A DNA stretch of 64,000 nt from Bacteroidales bacterium (GCA_017428325.1 JAFRRA010000002.1:556690-620689), one strand, 5' to 3'; positions 54,819 to 63,917 are shown, numbered from the stretch's first letter. The notes: a model not told the origin generated them from the sequence alone. Translations and numbers: made by a program.

Positions 54819-55193
54819 TTAACCGATTACAACAAGTACGTCTCCCTCGAGAACGGAGTCAGTCTTCTTAACCTTGATTTCCTTGATAACTCCGTCTGCA
54901 GTTGCCTCGATGACGTTCTCCATCTTCATTGCTTCAAGAACGATAACCTTGTCGCCCTTCTTTACTGCGTCGCCTTCCTTAACAGCTACGTCGAGGATAA
55001 CTCCTGGAAGTGGGGAAGTGACTTTAACTCCGCCTGCAGATGCAGGGGCTGAAGGTGCGGATGCAGGCTTAGGACCTGGAGCCGGAGCGGCTGCCTGTGC
55101 AGGAGCTGCGCTGACGTTGGTGATGGTTCCGCCTACTTCTTCGATTTCAACTTTGTACTCGTTTCCGTTGACTTTGATCTTGTATTCTTTCAT
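54819..55193 (-). CDS. biotin carboxyl carrier subunit of the decarboxylase (gamma)
   Basis: 124 residues. The N-terminal strand region MKEYKIKVNGNEYKVEIEEV is followed by an Ala/Pro-rich swinging linker (about residues 28-54) and the biotinyl domain VKVTSPLPGVILDVAVKEGDAVKKGD, with the biotin lysine K90 in LEAMKMEN. It carries CO2 between MmdA and MmdB. The layout is the standard one for methylmalonyl-CoA or oxaloacetate decarboxylase carriers. It is 10 bases before mmdB. Confidence 0.96.
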   Translation of the reverse strand: MKEYKIKVNGNEYKVEIEEVGGTITNVSAAPAQAAAPAPGPKPASAPSAPASAGGVKVTSPLPGVILDVAVKEGDAVKKGDKVIVLEAMKMENVIEATADGVIKEIKVKKTDSVLEGDVLVVIG

Positions 55194-55223
55194 GGTTGTA
55201 TGATTTATCTTGTTGTTTGTTTC

Positions 55224-56207
55224 TTAGATTCTGGGATCCTGTTTTAGTGTGAGGGTTCTGGCGCCCCAAGGTGAGTTGCGCAGAAGATCCTTGTTGAAGG
55301 TGAGAACGTTGCTCTCAACATCGTGGACACCGCTGTCCACACCATTCTGGTAAAGATGGCATGCAATTGCTATAGCAGCGATAATCTCCTCGTTGACAGT
55401 TCCGTCTGAAGGTATTGCCGCGGCTTTTGCTGCAGGTGCAGGGGCATTCTTTGCGGCCTTCTCTTCTTCCTGCTTGCGGATGGCACGCTTGCCAATGCTG
55501 CGGAAGATCAGATAAAGGATTATAAGGCAAAGGAATACTACACCCATTGCTGTTACTGCAAGTATGCCTCCCCAAGGGTCCATCTTGGCCATCTTCTCGC
55601 TCTTTGTCTCAACCTGTGTAGTGATGTTTGTGCTGCCAGGAGTAGGGTGGTTGAGGATAGAGAAACCTCCGTCCTCGGCGATCTTGCTGTCCACAGCGTT
55701 CTTGCGAGCGGACTGCTTGCTCCAGTTCACAGGCTCGTGCTTTCCGGCACCGTCGATGTATCTTCCGAAAGACTGGTCAGGGCCAAGTTCAGGAATTTCA
55801 ATCTCATCAATAAGAGTCTCTCCATCAGTTGAATACAGATAGAGATTCTTTACTCCGTCAAGAGTGAAATTCATATGGAAGACACCTTTCTTCGGATTGC
55901 CGTCTGCATATAGTATAAAGTATTTCCTCAGAGGAACCTGGGTTGCAGTGTTCCCCTTCGGGATCATATACTTGGTAGGATTGGCCTTGTCATCGGTGAG
56001 ATAGAAGCCGGCAACGTCCACCATTCCATAGGCGGTGTTGAACAGTTCCACCCAGCCGCATCTGTCTCCATTCTCGTCCTCGGCGCCGGTCAGGTTGGAT
56101 ACCTGGACTTCGTTGATCCTGATATCCACCGGGCTTTGGGCCAGTGCCCTTGAAGAAAGGAGCAGCAGACATGCCAACGTGAATATTGATAATATCTTCT
56201 TCATCAC
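55224..56207 (-). CDS. OadG-family subunit with a periplasmic lamin-tail domain
   Basis: 327 residues. A signal peptide (KKILSIFTLACLLLLSSRALAQ) is followed by a lamin-tail-like (LTD) immunoglobulin-type domain at about residues 28-190: IRINEVQVSNLTG, CGWVELFNTAYGMVDVAGFYLTDD, KYFILYADGNPKKG, SFGRYIDGAGK. After a linker comes one membrane helix (GGILAVTAMGVVFLCLIILYLIF), then a cytoplasmic Lys/Glu/Ala-rich tail as in OadG/MmdD delta subunits, ending LTLKQDPRI. The delta subunit assembles the complex. The domain outside the membrane has no known role here. An ATG one codon downstream (56204) is equally possible. Confidence 0.85.
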   Translation of the reverse strand: MMKKILSIFTLACLLLLSSRALAQSPVDIRINEVQVSNLTGAEDENGDRCGWVELFNTAYGMVDVAGFYLTDDKANPTKYMIPKGNTATQVPLRKYFILYADGNPKKGVFHMNFTLDGVKNLYLYSTDGETLIDEIEIPELGPDQSFGRYIDGAGKHEPVNWSKQSARKNAVDSKIAEDGGFSILNHPTPGSTNITTQVETKSEKMAKMDPWGGILAVTAMGVVFLCLIILYLIFRSIGKRAIRKQEEEKAAKNAPAPAAKAAAIPSDGTVNEEIIAAIAIACHLYQNGVDSGVHDVESNVLTFNKDLLRNSPWGARTLTLKQDPRI

Positions 56208-56215
56208 TTTCTTCT

Positions 56216-57766
56216 TTAGAGTGGAAGGTTATCGTGTTTCTTTGCAGGATTGCTAAGTCTCTTGTTTTCCAGCTGATGCAGTGCACGGATAACCCTGAAC
56301 CTTGTGTTGCGAGGCTCGATTACGTCGTCGATATAACCGTACTTTGCAGCATTGTAAGGGTTTGCGAAAGCATCCCTGTATTCCTTCTCCTTCTCTGCCT
56401 TGAATGCGTTGACATCCTGAGCCTCCTTCATTTCCTTTCCGTAGAGGATCTCGATGGCACCGCTAGGACCCATAACGGCGATCTCGGCGTTAGGCCATGC
56501 GTAGTTGATGTCTCCTCTCAGATGCTTGGAGCTCATAACGCAGTAAGCACCGCCATATGCCTTTCTCAGAACAACAGTGATCTTTGGAACTGTAGCCTCT
56601 CCGAATGCGTAGAGCAGTTTTGCTCCGTGGAGAATGATACCGTTGTATTCCTGCTGGGTTCCAGGGAGGAAGCCAGGCACGTCCTCGAGAGTGAGGATAG
56701 GGATGTTGAATGCGTCGCAGAAGCGAACGAACCTTGCACCCTTGCGGCTGGAGTTGGAGTCGAGCACACCTGCCAGGACTGAAGGCTGGTTGGCTACGAT
56801 TCCGACTGCGATGCCGTCGAATCTTGCGAAACCTACGATGAGGCTCTTTGCGTAATCCTTGTGGACTTCCAGGAACTTGCCGTCGTCAACAATGTGGTGG
56901 ATAACGTCATACATGTTGTACGGCTTGTTAGGATTGTCCGGAATTATATCGTTCAGTTCATCATCCATACGGTTGATAGGATCGTTGGTCGGAACGAGAG
57001 GGGTCTTTTCCAGATTGTTCTGCGGAAGATATGAAAGCAGATCCTTTATAGTCTGGATACCGATTTCCTCGTTGTCCACCGCGAAGTGAGCCACTCCGGA
57101 CTTGCTTGCGTGAACGCTTGCTCCACCGAGGGTTTCCTGTGTTACGTCCTCACCGAGAACGCTCTTTACAACCTTAGGTCCGGTAAGGAACATATAGCTT
57201 CCCTTGGACATGACGTTGAAGTCAGTAAGTGCAGGTGAATAAACCGCACCACCGGCGCATGGACCGAAAATGGCAGAAATCTGAGGGATTACGCCACTGG
57301 CAAGAATATTTCTCTGGAATATTTCAGTATATCCTGCAAGTGCGTTTACGCCTTCCTGGATACGTGCTCCACCGGAGTCGTTGATTCCGATAACAGGAGC
57401 GCCGACCTTCATCGCGATATCCATTACCTTGCAGATCTTCTGTGCGAAAGTTTCGCTGAGGGAACCTCCCAATACGGTGAAATCCTGGGCGAAAACATAC
57501 ACGAGCCTTCCTCCTATTGTACCGTAGCCGGTTACAACGCCATCGCCGAGGACGTGGTTCTTCTCCATTCCGAAGTTTGTGCAACGGTGGGTCACGAACA
57601 TGTCGAATTCCTCGAAGCTACCCGGATCCAGCAACATTGTGATCCTTTCTCTGGCTGTATATTTTCCTTTTTCGTGCTGGGAGTCGATTCTCTTCTGACC
57701 GCCGCCCAGACGCGCTTTTTCCCTTAGGGATATCAACGCTTTAACTTGTTCGAGCTGCTGACTCAT
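56216..57766 (-). CDS. mmdA: methylmalonyl-CoA decarboxylase alpha subunit (carboxyltransferase)
   Basis: 516 residues, a two-domain crotonase-fold carboxyltransferase. N-domain: [64 protein letters not shown] and [17 protein letters not shown]-domain: [69 protein letters not shown]. It moves CO2 from methylmalonyl-CoA to the biotin carrier. The same fold occurs in propionyl-CoA carboxylase beta, but the membrane subunits downstream decide for the decarboxylase. It starts 22 bases after the epimerase gene. Confidence 0.95.
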   Translation of the reverse strand: MSQQLEQVKALISLREKARLGGGQKRIDSQHEKGKYTARERITMLLDPGSFEEFDMFVTHRCTNFGMEKNHVLGDGVVTGYGTIGGRLVYVFAQDFTVLGGSLSETFAQKICKVMDIAMKVGAPVIGINDSGGARIQEGVNALAGYTEIFQRNILASGVIPQISAIFGPCAGGAVYSPALTDFNVMSKGSYMFLTGPKVVKSVLGEDVTQETLGGASVHASKSGVAHFAVDNEEIGIQTIKDLLSYLPQNNLEKTPLVPTNDPINRMDDELNDIIPDNPNKPYNMYDVIHHIVDDGKFLEVHKDYAKSLIVGFARFDGIAVGIVANQPSVLAGVLDSNSSRKGARFVRFCDAFNIPILTLEDVPGFLPGTQQEYNGIILHGAKLLYAFGEATVPKITVVLRKAYGGAYCVMSSKHLRGDINYAWPNAEIAVMGPSGAIEILYGKEMKEAQDVNAFKAEKEKEYRDAFANPYNAAKYGYIDDVIEPRNTRFRVIRALHQLENKRLSNPAKKHDNLPL

Positions 57767-57788
57767 AACTGTCTATTGATTTGTTTGA

Positions 57789-58202
57789 TTATTTCTTGTT
57801 AGGATCCTCGCAGATCTCGGTGAGAACGCCGTGGGTTGATTTTGGATGAAGGAATGCTATGTTGAGTCCCTCGGCGCCCTTCCTAGGAGCCTTGTCAATC
57901 AGCCTTACGCCCTTAGCCTCAAGCTCGTCCAGGCAGGTCTGCACTGAAGGGGTGGAGAAAGCCATATGGTGGATACCCTCGCCTCTCTTCTCGATGAACT
58001 TTGCGATTGTTCCCTCTGGATCTGTGCTTTCCAGAAGCTCGAGCTTTGTCTGGCCGATCTTGAAGAAAGCGGTCTTGACCTTCTGGTCCTTTACCTCCTC
58101 GATTGAGTAGCACTTCAGACCGAGCATTTCTTCGTAATAGGGGATAGCCTCTTCCAAGGATTTAACGGCAATCCCAAGATGTTCTATATGAGTTAATTCC
58201 AT
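57789..58202 (-). CDS. mce: methylmalonyl-CoA epimerase
   Basis: 137 residues of the glyoxalase/VOC fold: HIEHLGIAVKSLEEAIPYYEEMLGLKC, KTAFFKIGQTKLELLEST, GEGIHHMAFSTPSV and IAFLHPKSTHGVLTEICEDP. The metal ligands are H in IEHLGI, E in LELLE, H in GIHHMAF and E in LTEICE. It interconverts the R and S isomers of methylmalonyl-CoA between the B12 mutase and the decarboxylase, on the route to propionate. It is the first gene of the operon. Confidence 0.97.
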   Translation of the reverse strand: MELTHIEHLGIAVKSLEEAIPYYEEMLGLKCYSIEEVKDQKVKTAFFKIGQTKLELLESTDPEGTIAKFIEKRGEGIHHMAFSTPSVQTCLDELEAKGVRLIDKAPRKGAEGLNIAFLHPKSTHGVLTEICEDPNKK

Positions 58203-58250
58203 AATTAGTAATTTTTATAGTTTAATATTTACAAAGTCTTGCAATAAACT

Positions 58251-58275
58251 GAAAAAGCCCGCTTGGGGCTTTTTC
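58251..58275 (-). terminator. yebC terminator
   Basis: GAAAAAGCCC-CAAGC-GGGCTTTTTC on the minus strand, a perfect 10-base-pair stem with T-rich arm. It lies 15 bases after the yebC stop and before the epimerase gene. Confidence 0.85.
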
Positions 58276-58290
58276 GGGGGCTATCATCCC

Positions 58291-59037
58291 TTATTGTGAG
58301 TCTGAGAGGTCTAGAGTGTGGTAGACATTCTGGACATCCTCGTCATTCTCTATCTTTTCAATCAGTTTCTCGTTTTCTATCCTTTGTTCTTCCGGGAGTT
58401 TCTTCAGGTCCACGGTAGGGATTCTCTCGAATCCTCCGCTGACTATCGTATATCCCTTCTCCTCTATATATTTCTGGATTTCTCCAAAGGATTTGTACGC
58501 TCCGTAGATGACTACAGTCTTGTTTCCTTCGTCGTCCTCTTCTTCAAAGACCTCGTCTGCTCCGTAGTCGATGAGCTCAAGTTCAAGTTCCTCAAGATCT
58601 ATAGGTTCCTTCTCGCTCTTGATCTTGAAGACGCATTTGTGCTCGAACATAAACTCCACGCTGCCGCTGGTTCCGAGGGTTCCGTTGTACTTGTTGAAGT
58701 AGCTGCGGATGTTGGCAACGGTACGGGTGTGGTTATCTGTTGCAGTCTCAATCAGATATGCGATTCCGCCAGGGCCGTAGCCCTCATATACTATTTCCTG
58801 GAAATCGCTCTGGTCCTTTTCAACAGCACGCTTGATAGCCCTGTCGATATTCTCCTTAGGCATGTTTTCACTCTTTGCCGTCTGGATAATAGTCCTCAGG
58901 GTAGGGTTGTAGTCAGGATCCGGACCTCCGTTCTTTGCTGCAATCGTGATTTCCTTTCCAAGCCTGGTGAAGACGCGGGCCATGTTGCCCCATCTCTTGA
59001 ACTTGCGCTCTTTTCTGAATTCAAACGCTCTTCCCAT
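58291..59037 (-). CDS. yebC: YebC/PmpR-family protein
   Basis: 248 residues. The family hallmarks are MGRAFEFRKERKFKRWGNMARVFTRLGKEI at the start, PDPDYNPTLRTIIQTAKSENMPKENIDRAIKRA, and YEGYGPGGIAYLIETATDNHTRTVANIRSYFNKYNGTLGTSGSVEFMFEHK. These proteins are described as transcription regulators and recently as helpers of ribosomes stalled on polyproline; which role holds here is unknown. It lies eight bases after the TPR gene, probably in the same transcript. Confidence 0.95.
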   Translation of the reverse strand: MGRAFEFRKERKFKRWGNMARVFTRLGKEITIAAKNGGPDPDYNPTLRTIIQTAKSENMPKENIDRAIKRAVEKDQSDFQEIVYEGYGPGGIAYLIETATDNHTRTVANIRSYFNKYNGTLGTSGSVEFMFEHKCVFKIKSEKEPIDLEELELELIDYGADEVFEEEDDEGNKTVVIYGAYKSFGEIQKYIEEKGYTIVSGGFERIPTVDLKKLPEEQRIENEKLIEKIENDEDVQNVYHTLDLSDSQ

Positions 59038-59045
59038 AATATGAC

Positions 59046-59729
59046 TTATTTGGCACCGAGAGCCTCGACTCTTGAAATGTACTTGTCTATTTCCTGTCCT
59101 TCAGGGGACTGTGCGTAAACGTCCTTGACCTTGTTATATGCCGCAAGAGCCTTTCCGTATTCTCCAAGCTCCTCGTAGCAGATGCCGGCTTTAAGCAGAT
59201 AACCGGCGCTGAAGATGTTGTCGCTGAGCTCGGCTGCTTCCTCGAACCAGGAAACTGCACCCTTTATGTCATCCTTGTTTACCAGTGCGTCACCGATGCA
59301 GCATTTTGCCTTGGCGGCCATTATCCTGTCCTTGCTGGAGAACTTCTTGAGGTAGCTGATAGCCTCGTCATTCTCGCCGAGACGGAGGCAGCATACGCCT
59401 GCGTCATAGTAAGCGGCCATTCCGGCATTCTTTCCGTATTTGTCTATGATCTGTCTAAGACCGAGGGAGTTTCCGTCACCATTGAGAGCCAGGTTGAAGG
59501 AATCTGCCTTGAAATAGCGCTCAGCTACAAACAGCTGGTTAACGGCTTCCTTCTGCTTAGGGATCACTATGAAGTTACGGTAAACGAAAATGAGGGCTGC
59601 CAGGACTACCAATCCTCCCACCACATATCCGATAGTCTTCTTGTTCTTCTCGAAGAACATTTCTGTCTTTGACAGGGCCTCGGCAACATTGGCCTTAGGC
59701 TCAGAGCTTTCTTTGTTGATTTTAGCCAT
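59046..59729 (-). CDS. tetratricopeptide-repeat membrane-anchored protein
   Basis: 227 residues. A short charged N-terminus (MAKINKESSEPKANVAEALSKTEMFFEKNKK) precedes one membrane helix (TIGYVVGGLVVLAALIFVYRNFIV) and TPR-like helical pairs: AAYYDAGVCCLRLGENDEAISYLKKF, AKCCIGDALVNKDDIKGAVSWFEEAAEL, AGYLLKAGICYEELGEYGKALAAYNKVKDVY. The layout resembles YfgM-type proteins tied to the SecYEG translocon, a likely but unproven analogy. It is transcribed away from recF with a shared promoter region. Confidence 0.87.
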   Translation of the reverse strand: MAKINKESSEPKANVAEALSKTEMFFEKNKKTIGYVVGGLVVLAALIFVYRNFIVIPKQKEAVNQLFVAERYFKADSFNLALNGDGNSLGLRQIIDKYGKNAGMAAYYDAGVCCLRLGENDEAISYLKKFSSKDRIMAAKAKCCIGDALVNKDDIKGAVSWFEEAAELSDNIFSAGYLLKAGICYEELGEYGKALAAYNKVKDVYAQSPEGQEIDKYISRVEALGAK

Positions 59730-59754
59730 TTTTATTAAGATTTTTTGCGAAGTG

Positions 59755-59783
59755 CAAATTTACGGATAAATATTCTAATTTTG
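59755..59783. promoter_or_regulatory. divergent promoter between the TPR gene and recF
   Basis: Minus-strand TAAATTTG (59755-59762) and plus-strand TAATTTTG (59776-59783) with 13 bases between them, the same geometry as the tamB/tsaD spacer. Confidence 0.5.
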
Positions 59784-59800
59784 CAATAGTTTTAAACGAT

Positions 59801-60919
59801 ATGTTTTTAAGCAGGATACTCATAACTGATTTCAAGAACATCGCTGAGGCAGACCTTAATTTCTCGCCCAGTCTGAACTGCATTTCCGGGGCAAACGGCA
59901 GCGGCAAGACAAACATTCTGGACGCGGTGTATTTCCTGTCGATGTCCAAGAGTTTCTTCAATTTCCAGGACTCGTTCTCCATCAGGCACGGGGCTGATTC
60001 AGCCGCCCTGGCGGGATATTACCCTATGGATGACGGCACAATTTCCAAGATCGGCCTGGCGGTTTACGGCGGAAGCAGGGAGGGGAAGACGCTCAAATGC
60101 AATGATAAGGCCTATAAAAGGCTTTCCGACCATATCGGCCTTCTGCCAATTGTTATGGTATCCCCTTCAGACTCGAACCTGATAAACCTGTCTGCAGAGG
60201 AAAGGAGAAGGTTCCTGAATTCCCTTCTTAGCCAGATGGACCGCCTTTATCTGGAAAAGGCTCAGCGATATAACAAGACTCTTGCCCAGAGAAACCGTCT
60301 GCTAAAGGATGAGAACCCTTCCGGAGAGCTTCTGGGCGTGCTTGATGCCCAGCTGTGCGAGAATGCAGTCTATATATTCGAGGCCAGGCAGAAGTTGTGT
60401 TCCCTTCTTCAGGATAGGGTTCAGGAGCATTACTGCTGCCTGAGCGGCGGTAAGGAGAAAGTCCGCCTGGTTTATCAGTCTGAACTCCAGAAACACCCTC
60501 TTGAGGAGATACTGGAAAAGAATCTTGAGAGGGACAGGATAATGGGATTCACTACCGGAGGCGTCCACAGGGATGACATTGCATTCGAGATGGAGACCGG
60601 CGGCGAGGGCTTCCATCTTCTGAAACGCTGCGCCAGCCAGGGCCAGCAGAAGTGTTTCCAGATTGCCCTGAAAGTGGCCCAATACGGCATAATGAAGGAA
60701 GGGTGCAAGGGCACAAAGCCAATCCTGCTTTTGGACGACGTGTTTGACAAACTGGATATGGCCAGGGTTGAAAACCTGCTTCAGATGGTGTCAGGAGAGG
60801 ACTTCGGGCAGATATTCATTACAGACAGCAACAAGGTGCGCATGGACGCCCTTGTGGAGAAGGTAGGAGGCAGCTGCCGCAATTTCGAGGTTTCACAGGG
60901 AAAGATTTCAGAGTTATGA
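59801..60919 (+). CDS. recF: DNA replication/repair protein RecF
   Basis: 372 residues. An SMC-like ABC ATPase: Walker A GANGSGKT (G30-T37), the signature FLNSLLSQMDRLYLEKAQRYNKTLAQRNRLLK, the CASQGQQKCFQIALKVAQ ABC signature (S-Q-G-Q-Q form) and Walker B PILLLDDVFDKLD. It binds DNA at gaps and recruits RecR (encoded at 7.6 kb) and RecO. The start at 59801 gives MFLSRILITDFKNIAEADLNF, the family start. It overlaps the next gene by four bases. There is no dnaA/dnaN nearby, so this is not an origin region. Confidence 0.96.
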   Translation: MFLSRILITDFKNIAEADLNFSPSLNCISGANGSGKTNILDAVYFLSMSKSFFNFQDSFSIRHGADSAALAGYYPMDDGTISKIGLAVYGGSREGKTLKCNDKAYKRLSDHIGLLPIVMVSPSDSNLINLSAEERRRFLNSLLSQMDRLYLEKAQRYNKTLAQRNRLLKDENPSGELLGVLDAQLCENAVYIFEARQKLCSLLQDRVQEHYCCLSGGKEKVRLVYQSELQKHPLEEILEKNLERDRIMGFTTGGVHRDDIAFEMETGGEGFHLLKRCASQGQQKCFQIALKVAQYGIMKEGCKGTKPILLLDDVFDKLDMARVENLLQMVSGEDFGQIFITDSNKVRMDALVEKVGGSCRNFEVSQGKISEL

Positions 60920-61206
60920 AAAGACAGGGAAGCCAGCTGCTCGGAGATATACTTAAAGAGTATATGAATGACCTTGGCAGAAGCCAGGGCATCCTTGGTG
61001 CCAGGGTTGTACGCTGCTGGGACGAGAAAATGGACAAGAACATCGTAAGCGCCACTTCTTCCCGTTTCTTCAGGGACGGCACCCTGTATGTCAACCTGAG
61101 TTCATCAATCGTAAGGTCAATGCTTTCAAGACGCAAGAACCAGATCATATACATACTGAACAACAGTCTTGGCGGAGCTTTTGTCAAAAACCTTGTCCTG
61201 AGATGA
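60916..61206 (+). CDS. DUF721-family protein
   Basis: 96 residues. DUF721 sequences are often next to recF in Bacteroidota, and the family includes DciA-like helicase loaders, so a role in replication is plausible but not shown. The sequence is basic, with LLGDILKEYMNDLGRSQGILGARVVRCWDEKMDKN and a C-terminal LSSSIVRSMLSRRKNQIIYILNNSLGGAFVKNLVLR. The ATG overlaps the recF stop (ATGA). Confidence 0.85.
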   Translation: MKRQGSQLLGDILKEYMNDLGRSQGILGARVVRCWDEKMDKNIVSATSSRFFRDGTLYVNLSSSIVRSMLSRRKNQIIYILNNSLGGAFVKNLVLR

Positions 61207-62225
61207 TAGCCATTGTTGATAATGCCATTCCTTATATTAAAGGCGTCCTTGAGCCATACGCTGAGGTTATCTATGCCCCGGGTGAGGATTTCTCCTCCGC
61301 GATGAAAAAAGCCGGAAGACAGGAAAAATTCCTGTTCATCAGAACGAGGACAAAGTGCAATAAGGCTCTTCTGGAAGGACACAATGTCAAATTTATAGCC
61401 TCTGCGACAATAGGCAAAGACCATATAGATGAGGAATTTTGTCGCGCAAATTCAATTTGCGTAGCAAATGCTCCTGGATGCAACAGTTCCGCGGTTATGC
61501 AGTATTTTCTTACTGCTCTTGCCCAGACTGGAATCCTTCCGGAAAGCAGGAAAGAAAGAGAGAAACTCACGGTTGGAATAATTGGAGCAGGAAACGTCGG
61601 TGAGAAAGTTGCCCGCTTATGCCTTGCATTGGGATTCAAAGTAATGAGGAACGACCCTCCGAAGCAGGCCCAGGGAATTACCCTGGATTATTACTCATTA
61701 GAGGATGTTCTGGAGAATTCAGACATTATCACTCTTCACACTCCGCTTGACAGCACCACAAAAGGCCTTGCAGGAAACAAGTTCTTCTCCCTGATAAAAC
61801 AAGGCGCTCATCTTGTAAACGCTTCCAGAGGAGGAGTCATTAACGATGATGCCTTACTGCAATCCAAGAAACTCGGACTTTTCCTCTGCGATGTCTGGAA
61901 CAATGAACCAAAGATTTCAAGACAAATGCTGGAAAGAGCCGCTTTGGCAACTCCGCATATTGCCGGTTACTCCGTTGAAGGCAAGCAAAACGCCACGGAT
62001 GCAGTTGTAAGAGCCTTTGCAGACTATGCCCACATCAATTCCCTTAAAGACTATACCTGCAAAGCAAAGGACGAGAGGCATCATCTAGACATAAACAAAA
62101 ACCTCAACTCCCAGCTTCAACAGTTCTTCCCAATCGCAGAGATGGACAAGGCCCTCAGGGCACATCCTGAAGATTTCGAGATACTTAGAAAAGAATATAT
62201 CTATCGCCATGAGTTTGATTATTGA
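61203..62225 (+). CDS. pdxB: 4-phosphoerythronate dehydrogenase
   Basis: 340 residues. The D-2-hydroxyacid dehydrogenase fold has the NAD loop GIIGAGNVGEKVARLCLALGF, the residue group TRTKCNK near the N-terminus, and catalytic parts LVNASRGGVINDDALL (Arg), WNNEP (Glu) and ATPHIAGYSVEGKQNAT (His). The last about 80 residues form the PdxB-specific dimer domain. It acts in deoxyxylulose-5-phosphate-dependent vitamin B6 synthesis. PdxB versus another 2-hydroxyacid dehydrogenase is decided by the VEGK and the length. It overlaps the DUF721 stop by four bases. Confidence 0.93.
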   Translation: MIAIVDNAIPYIKGVLEPYAEVIYAPGEDFSSAMKKAGRQEKFLFIRTRTKCNKALLEGHNVKFIASATIGKDHIDEEFCRANSICVANAPGCNSSAVMQYFLTALAQTGILPESRKEREKLTVGIIGAGNVGEKVARLCLALGFKVMRNDPPKQAQGITLDYYSLEDVLENSDIITLHTPLDSTTKGLAGNKFFSLIKQGAHLVNASRGGVINDDALLQSKKLGLFLCDVWNNEPKISRQMLERAALATPHIAGYSVEGKQNATDAVVRAFADYAHINSLKDYTCKAKDERHHLDINKNLNSQLQQFFPIAEMDKALRAHPEDFEILRKEYIYRHEFDY

Positions 62226-63357
62226 AAAAGCCGCAAGCGTTCAAGACGGGACAATCATAAGACTCTCTCCAGAACAGGAATCCGAATATCTGAAGATCGC
62301 CGATTCCTTTGAGGGTACTTTATGCAAGTTCACTCCGGCCAGCGGTGCGGCTACAAGGATGTTCAAGCCTTTGTATGAAAAAGGGGAGGAGGCAGACCGC
62401 CTAAGGGAAGAACTCAAGGCAAAGACTCCGATAGATTTTACCATTGACCGTGACATTTTGGCTTCCACTCCCAAGGGACTTCTTCCTTTCCATAAATACG
62501 GGATGTTCACCCGGACTCCACTGGAGGAACACCTTGTGGAAGGGGCTATGTATGCAAAGGACAAACAAGGTAATGTGAGACTGCATTTCACTGTCTCCGA
62601 GGAACATCTGGAAGACTTCAAGAACCTCTTCAATAAATTCTGGGCAGGTTACGAAAACAGATACAATTGCCATTACGATGCTGTTTTCACAACCCAGGAC
62701 CATGCAACGGACGTTACCGCATACGATGAGAATGGCAACCCTTTCCGAAAGGAAGACGGCACAGTCCTGACCCGCCCTGCCGGACACGGCGCTCTCCTTA
62801 AGAACCTTAATCTCTGCGATGAGGATTTCATCTTTATTAAGAACATAGACAATGTTGTAAAGGAACCGTTCCTAGATGATACTGTCAAATGGAAGAAGAT
62901 TCTTCTGGGAATGTCTATCCAGATAAAAAACACCATTGGAGATAAACTCGACCGCCCTATAAGAGTTTGCGGTATGGTTAAGAACGAGGGTGAACCTGGC
63001 GGCGGACCTTTCATTTGCAGAGAAAAAGATGGCTCAACTTCTCTCCAGATTCTGGAAAGCGTCCAGATAGAAGACAAGTCCCTGATGAAGAACTCAACCC
63101 ATTTCAACCCAGTAGACATTGTTTGCTGCATCAAAGACAGCAAAGGCGATAAATTTGACCTTCAGCAGTTTACAGATCCGGCCACAGGCCTGAGCGTAGA
63201 GAAGACTTTTGCAGGCCGCAAGGCAAAATATACGGAACTCCCGGGATTGTGGAATGGCAGCATGAGCCGCTGGAAAACAATTTTTGTGGAAGTTCCGATA
63301 TCAACTTTCAATCCCGTGAAAACGGTTGCAGACCTTCTACGGCCTGTACATCAATAG
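62209..63357 (+). CDS. DUF4301-family protein
   Basis: 382 residues, no signal peptide. It has conserved charged segments and no recognised motif: CKFTPASGAATRMFKPLYE, LPFHKYGMFTRTPLEEHLVEGAMYAKD, RPAGHGALLKNLNLCDEDFIFIKNIDN and VCGMVKNEGEPGGGPFI. The RPAGHGALLKNL and GEPGGGPF stretches look like a nucleotidyltransferase-like substrate loop, similar to sugar-phosphate nucleotidylyltransferases, but this is tentative. It starts 17 bases before the end of pdxB, so the two are translated together, which makes a cofactor-related role possible. Function is unknown. Confidence 0.85.
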   Translation: MSLIIEKAASVQDGTIIRLSPEQESEYLKIADSFEGTLCKFTPASGAATRMFKPLYEKGEEADRLREELKAKTPIDFTIDRDILASTPKGLLPFHKYGMFTRTPLEEHLVEGAMYAKDKQGNVRLHFTVSEEHLEDFKNLFNKFWAGYENRYNCHYDAVFTTQDHATDVTAYDENGNPFRKEDGTVLTRPAGHGALLKNLNLCDEDFIFIKNIDNVVKEPFLDDTVKWKKILLGMSIQIKNTIGDKLDRPIRVCGMVKNEGEPGGGPFICREKDGSTSLQILESVQIEDKSLMKNSTHFNPVDIVCCIKDSKGDKFDLQQFTDPATGLSVEKTFAGRKAKYTELPGLWNGSMSRWKTIFVEVPISTFNPVKTVADLLRPVHQ

Positions 63358-63467
63358 TAAATATGGTAGACTTCTCGAAACCTTGTGTATCGTGTCCGTT
63401 TAATTAAGCCATTGTATTAAGAATTGGGGAGGCGACAACCGTTACGATATTATCGGCATGGTCCTAA
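63358..63467. other. non-coding gap
   Basis: About 110 bases between the DUF4301 stop and the end of the convergent lipoprotein gene. It is AT-rich and shows no hairpin terminator, promoter box or gene that I can identify. It marks the change from the ordinary core region to the AT-rich right edge. Confidence 0.5.
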
Positions 63468-63917
63468 TTACTGATATTTTTTCCATTCATATATCGTATT
63501 ATTAAAAGCATTATCCCCAAATACTCTCTTGATTCTTATAAGATATAGTGGCAAATTCTTGTTCTTATTCCACCATACTTTATATAGTCTTTGTATCTCA
63601 TCAATATCATTATTTTCAAGAGAGAAGAACTGCCCGTTTTTGGTGATCACATTCTTTGGACTAAATTTATTATTTAAGCAATATTCAATTTGCCAAGCAT
63701 ATATTTCTCCTTCATAAAACCATGGTAAACTGGACTCTGTCTCACGAACAAAAGTAAAAGAAACTTTTCTGTAATTGTTGATTCTAATGATTAATTGATC
63801 AATATCTTTAGGTATATTCTCGCCATAAGGAGATACTTGCATTGCCGTCTTACATGAAGAAAGAATACAGGTGGACATAAAAGAAATAATCAGTATAAAA
63901 TTAAATTTATTTTTCAT
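63468..63917 (-). CDS. small AT-rich lipoprotein of unknown function
   Basis: 149 residues. The N-terminus KFNFILIISFMSTCILSSCK has a lipobox (LSSC), so it is a membrane-anchored exported protein. The body is polar with several aromatic residues (SFTFVRETESSLPWFYEGEIYAWQIEYC, YKVWWNKNKNLPLYLIRI), and no family is recognised. The codons are A/T-rich, unlike the rest of the window. Its start lies inside the end of the upstream gene (TAA/ATG overlap of 11 bases), which suggests a coupled pair. An immunity-type role is only a possibility. Confidence 0.65.
   Translation of the reverse strand: MKNKFNFILIISFMSTCILSSCKTAMQVSPYGENIPKDIDQLIIRINNYRKVSFTFVRETESSLPWFYEGEIYAWQIEYCLNNKFSPKNVITKNGQFFSLENNDIDEIQRLYKVWWNKNKNLPLYLIRIKRVFGDNAFNNTIYEWKKYQ

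Noticed and set aside
59801-60919. Chromosome origin near recF
   Set aside because: No dnaA, dnaN or gyrB is next to recF, and no cluster of DnaA boxes is apparent in the spacer.
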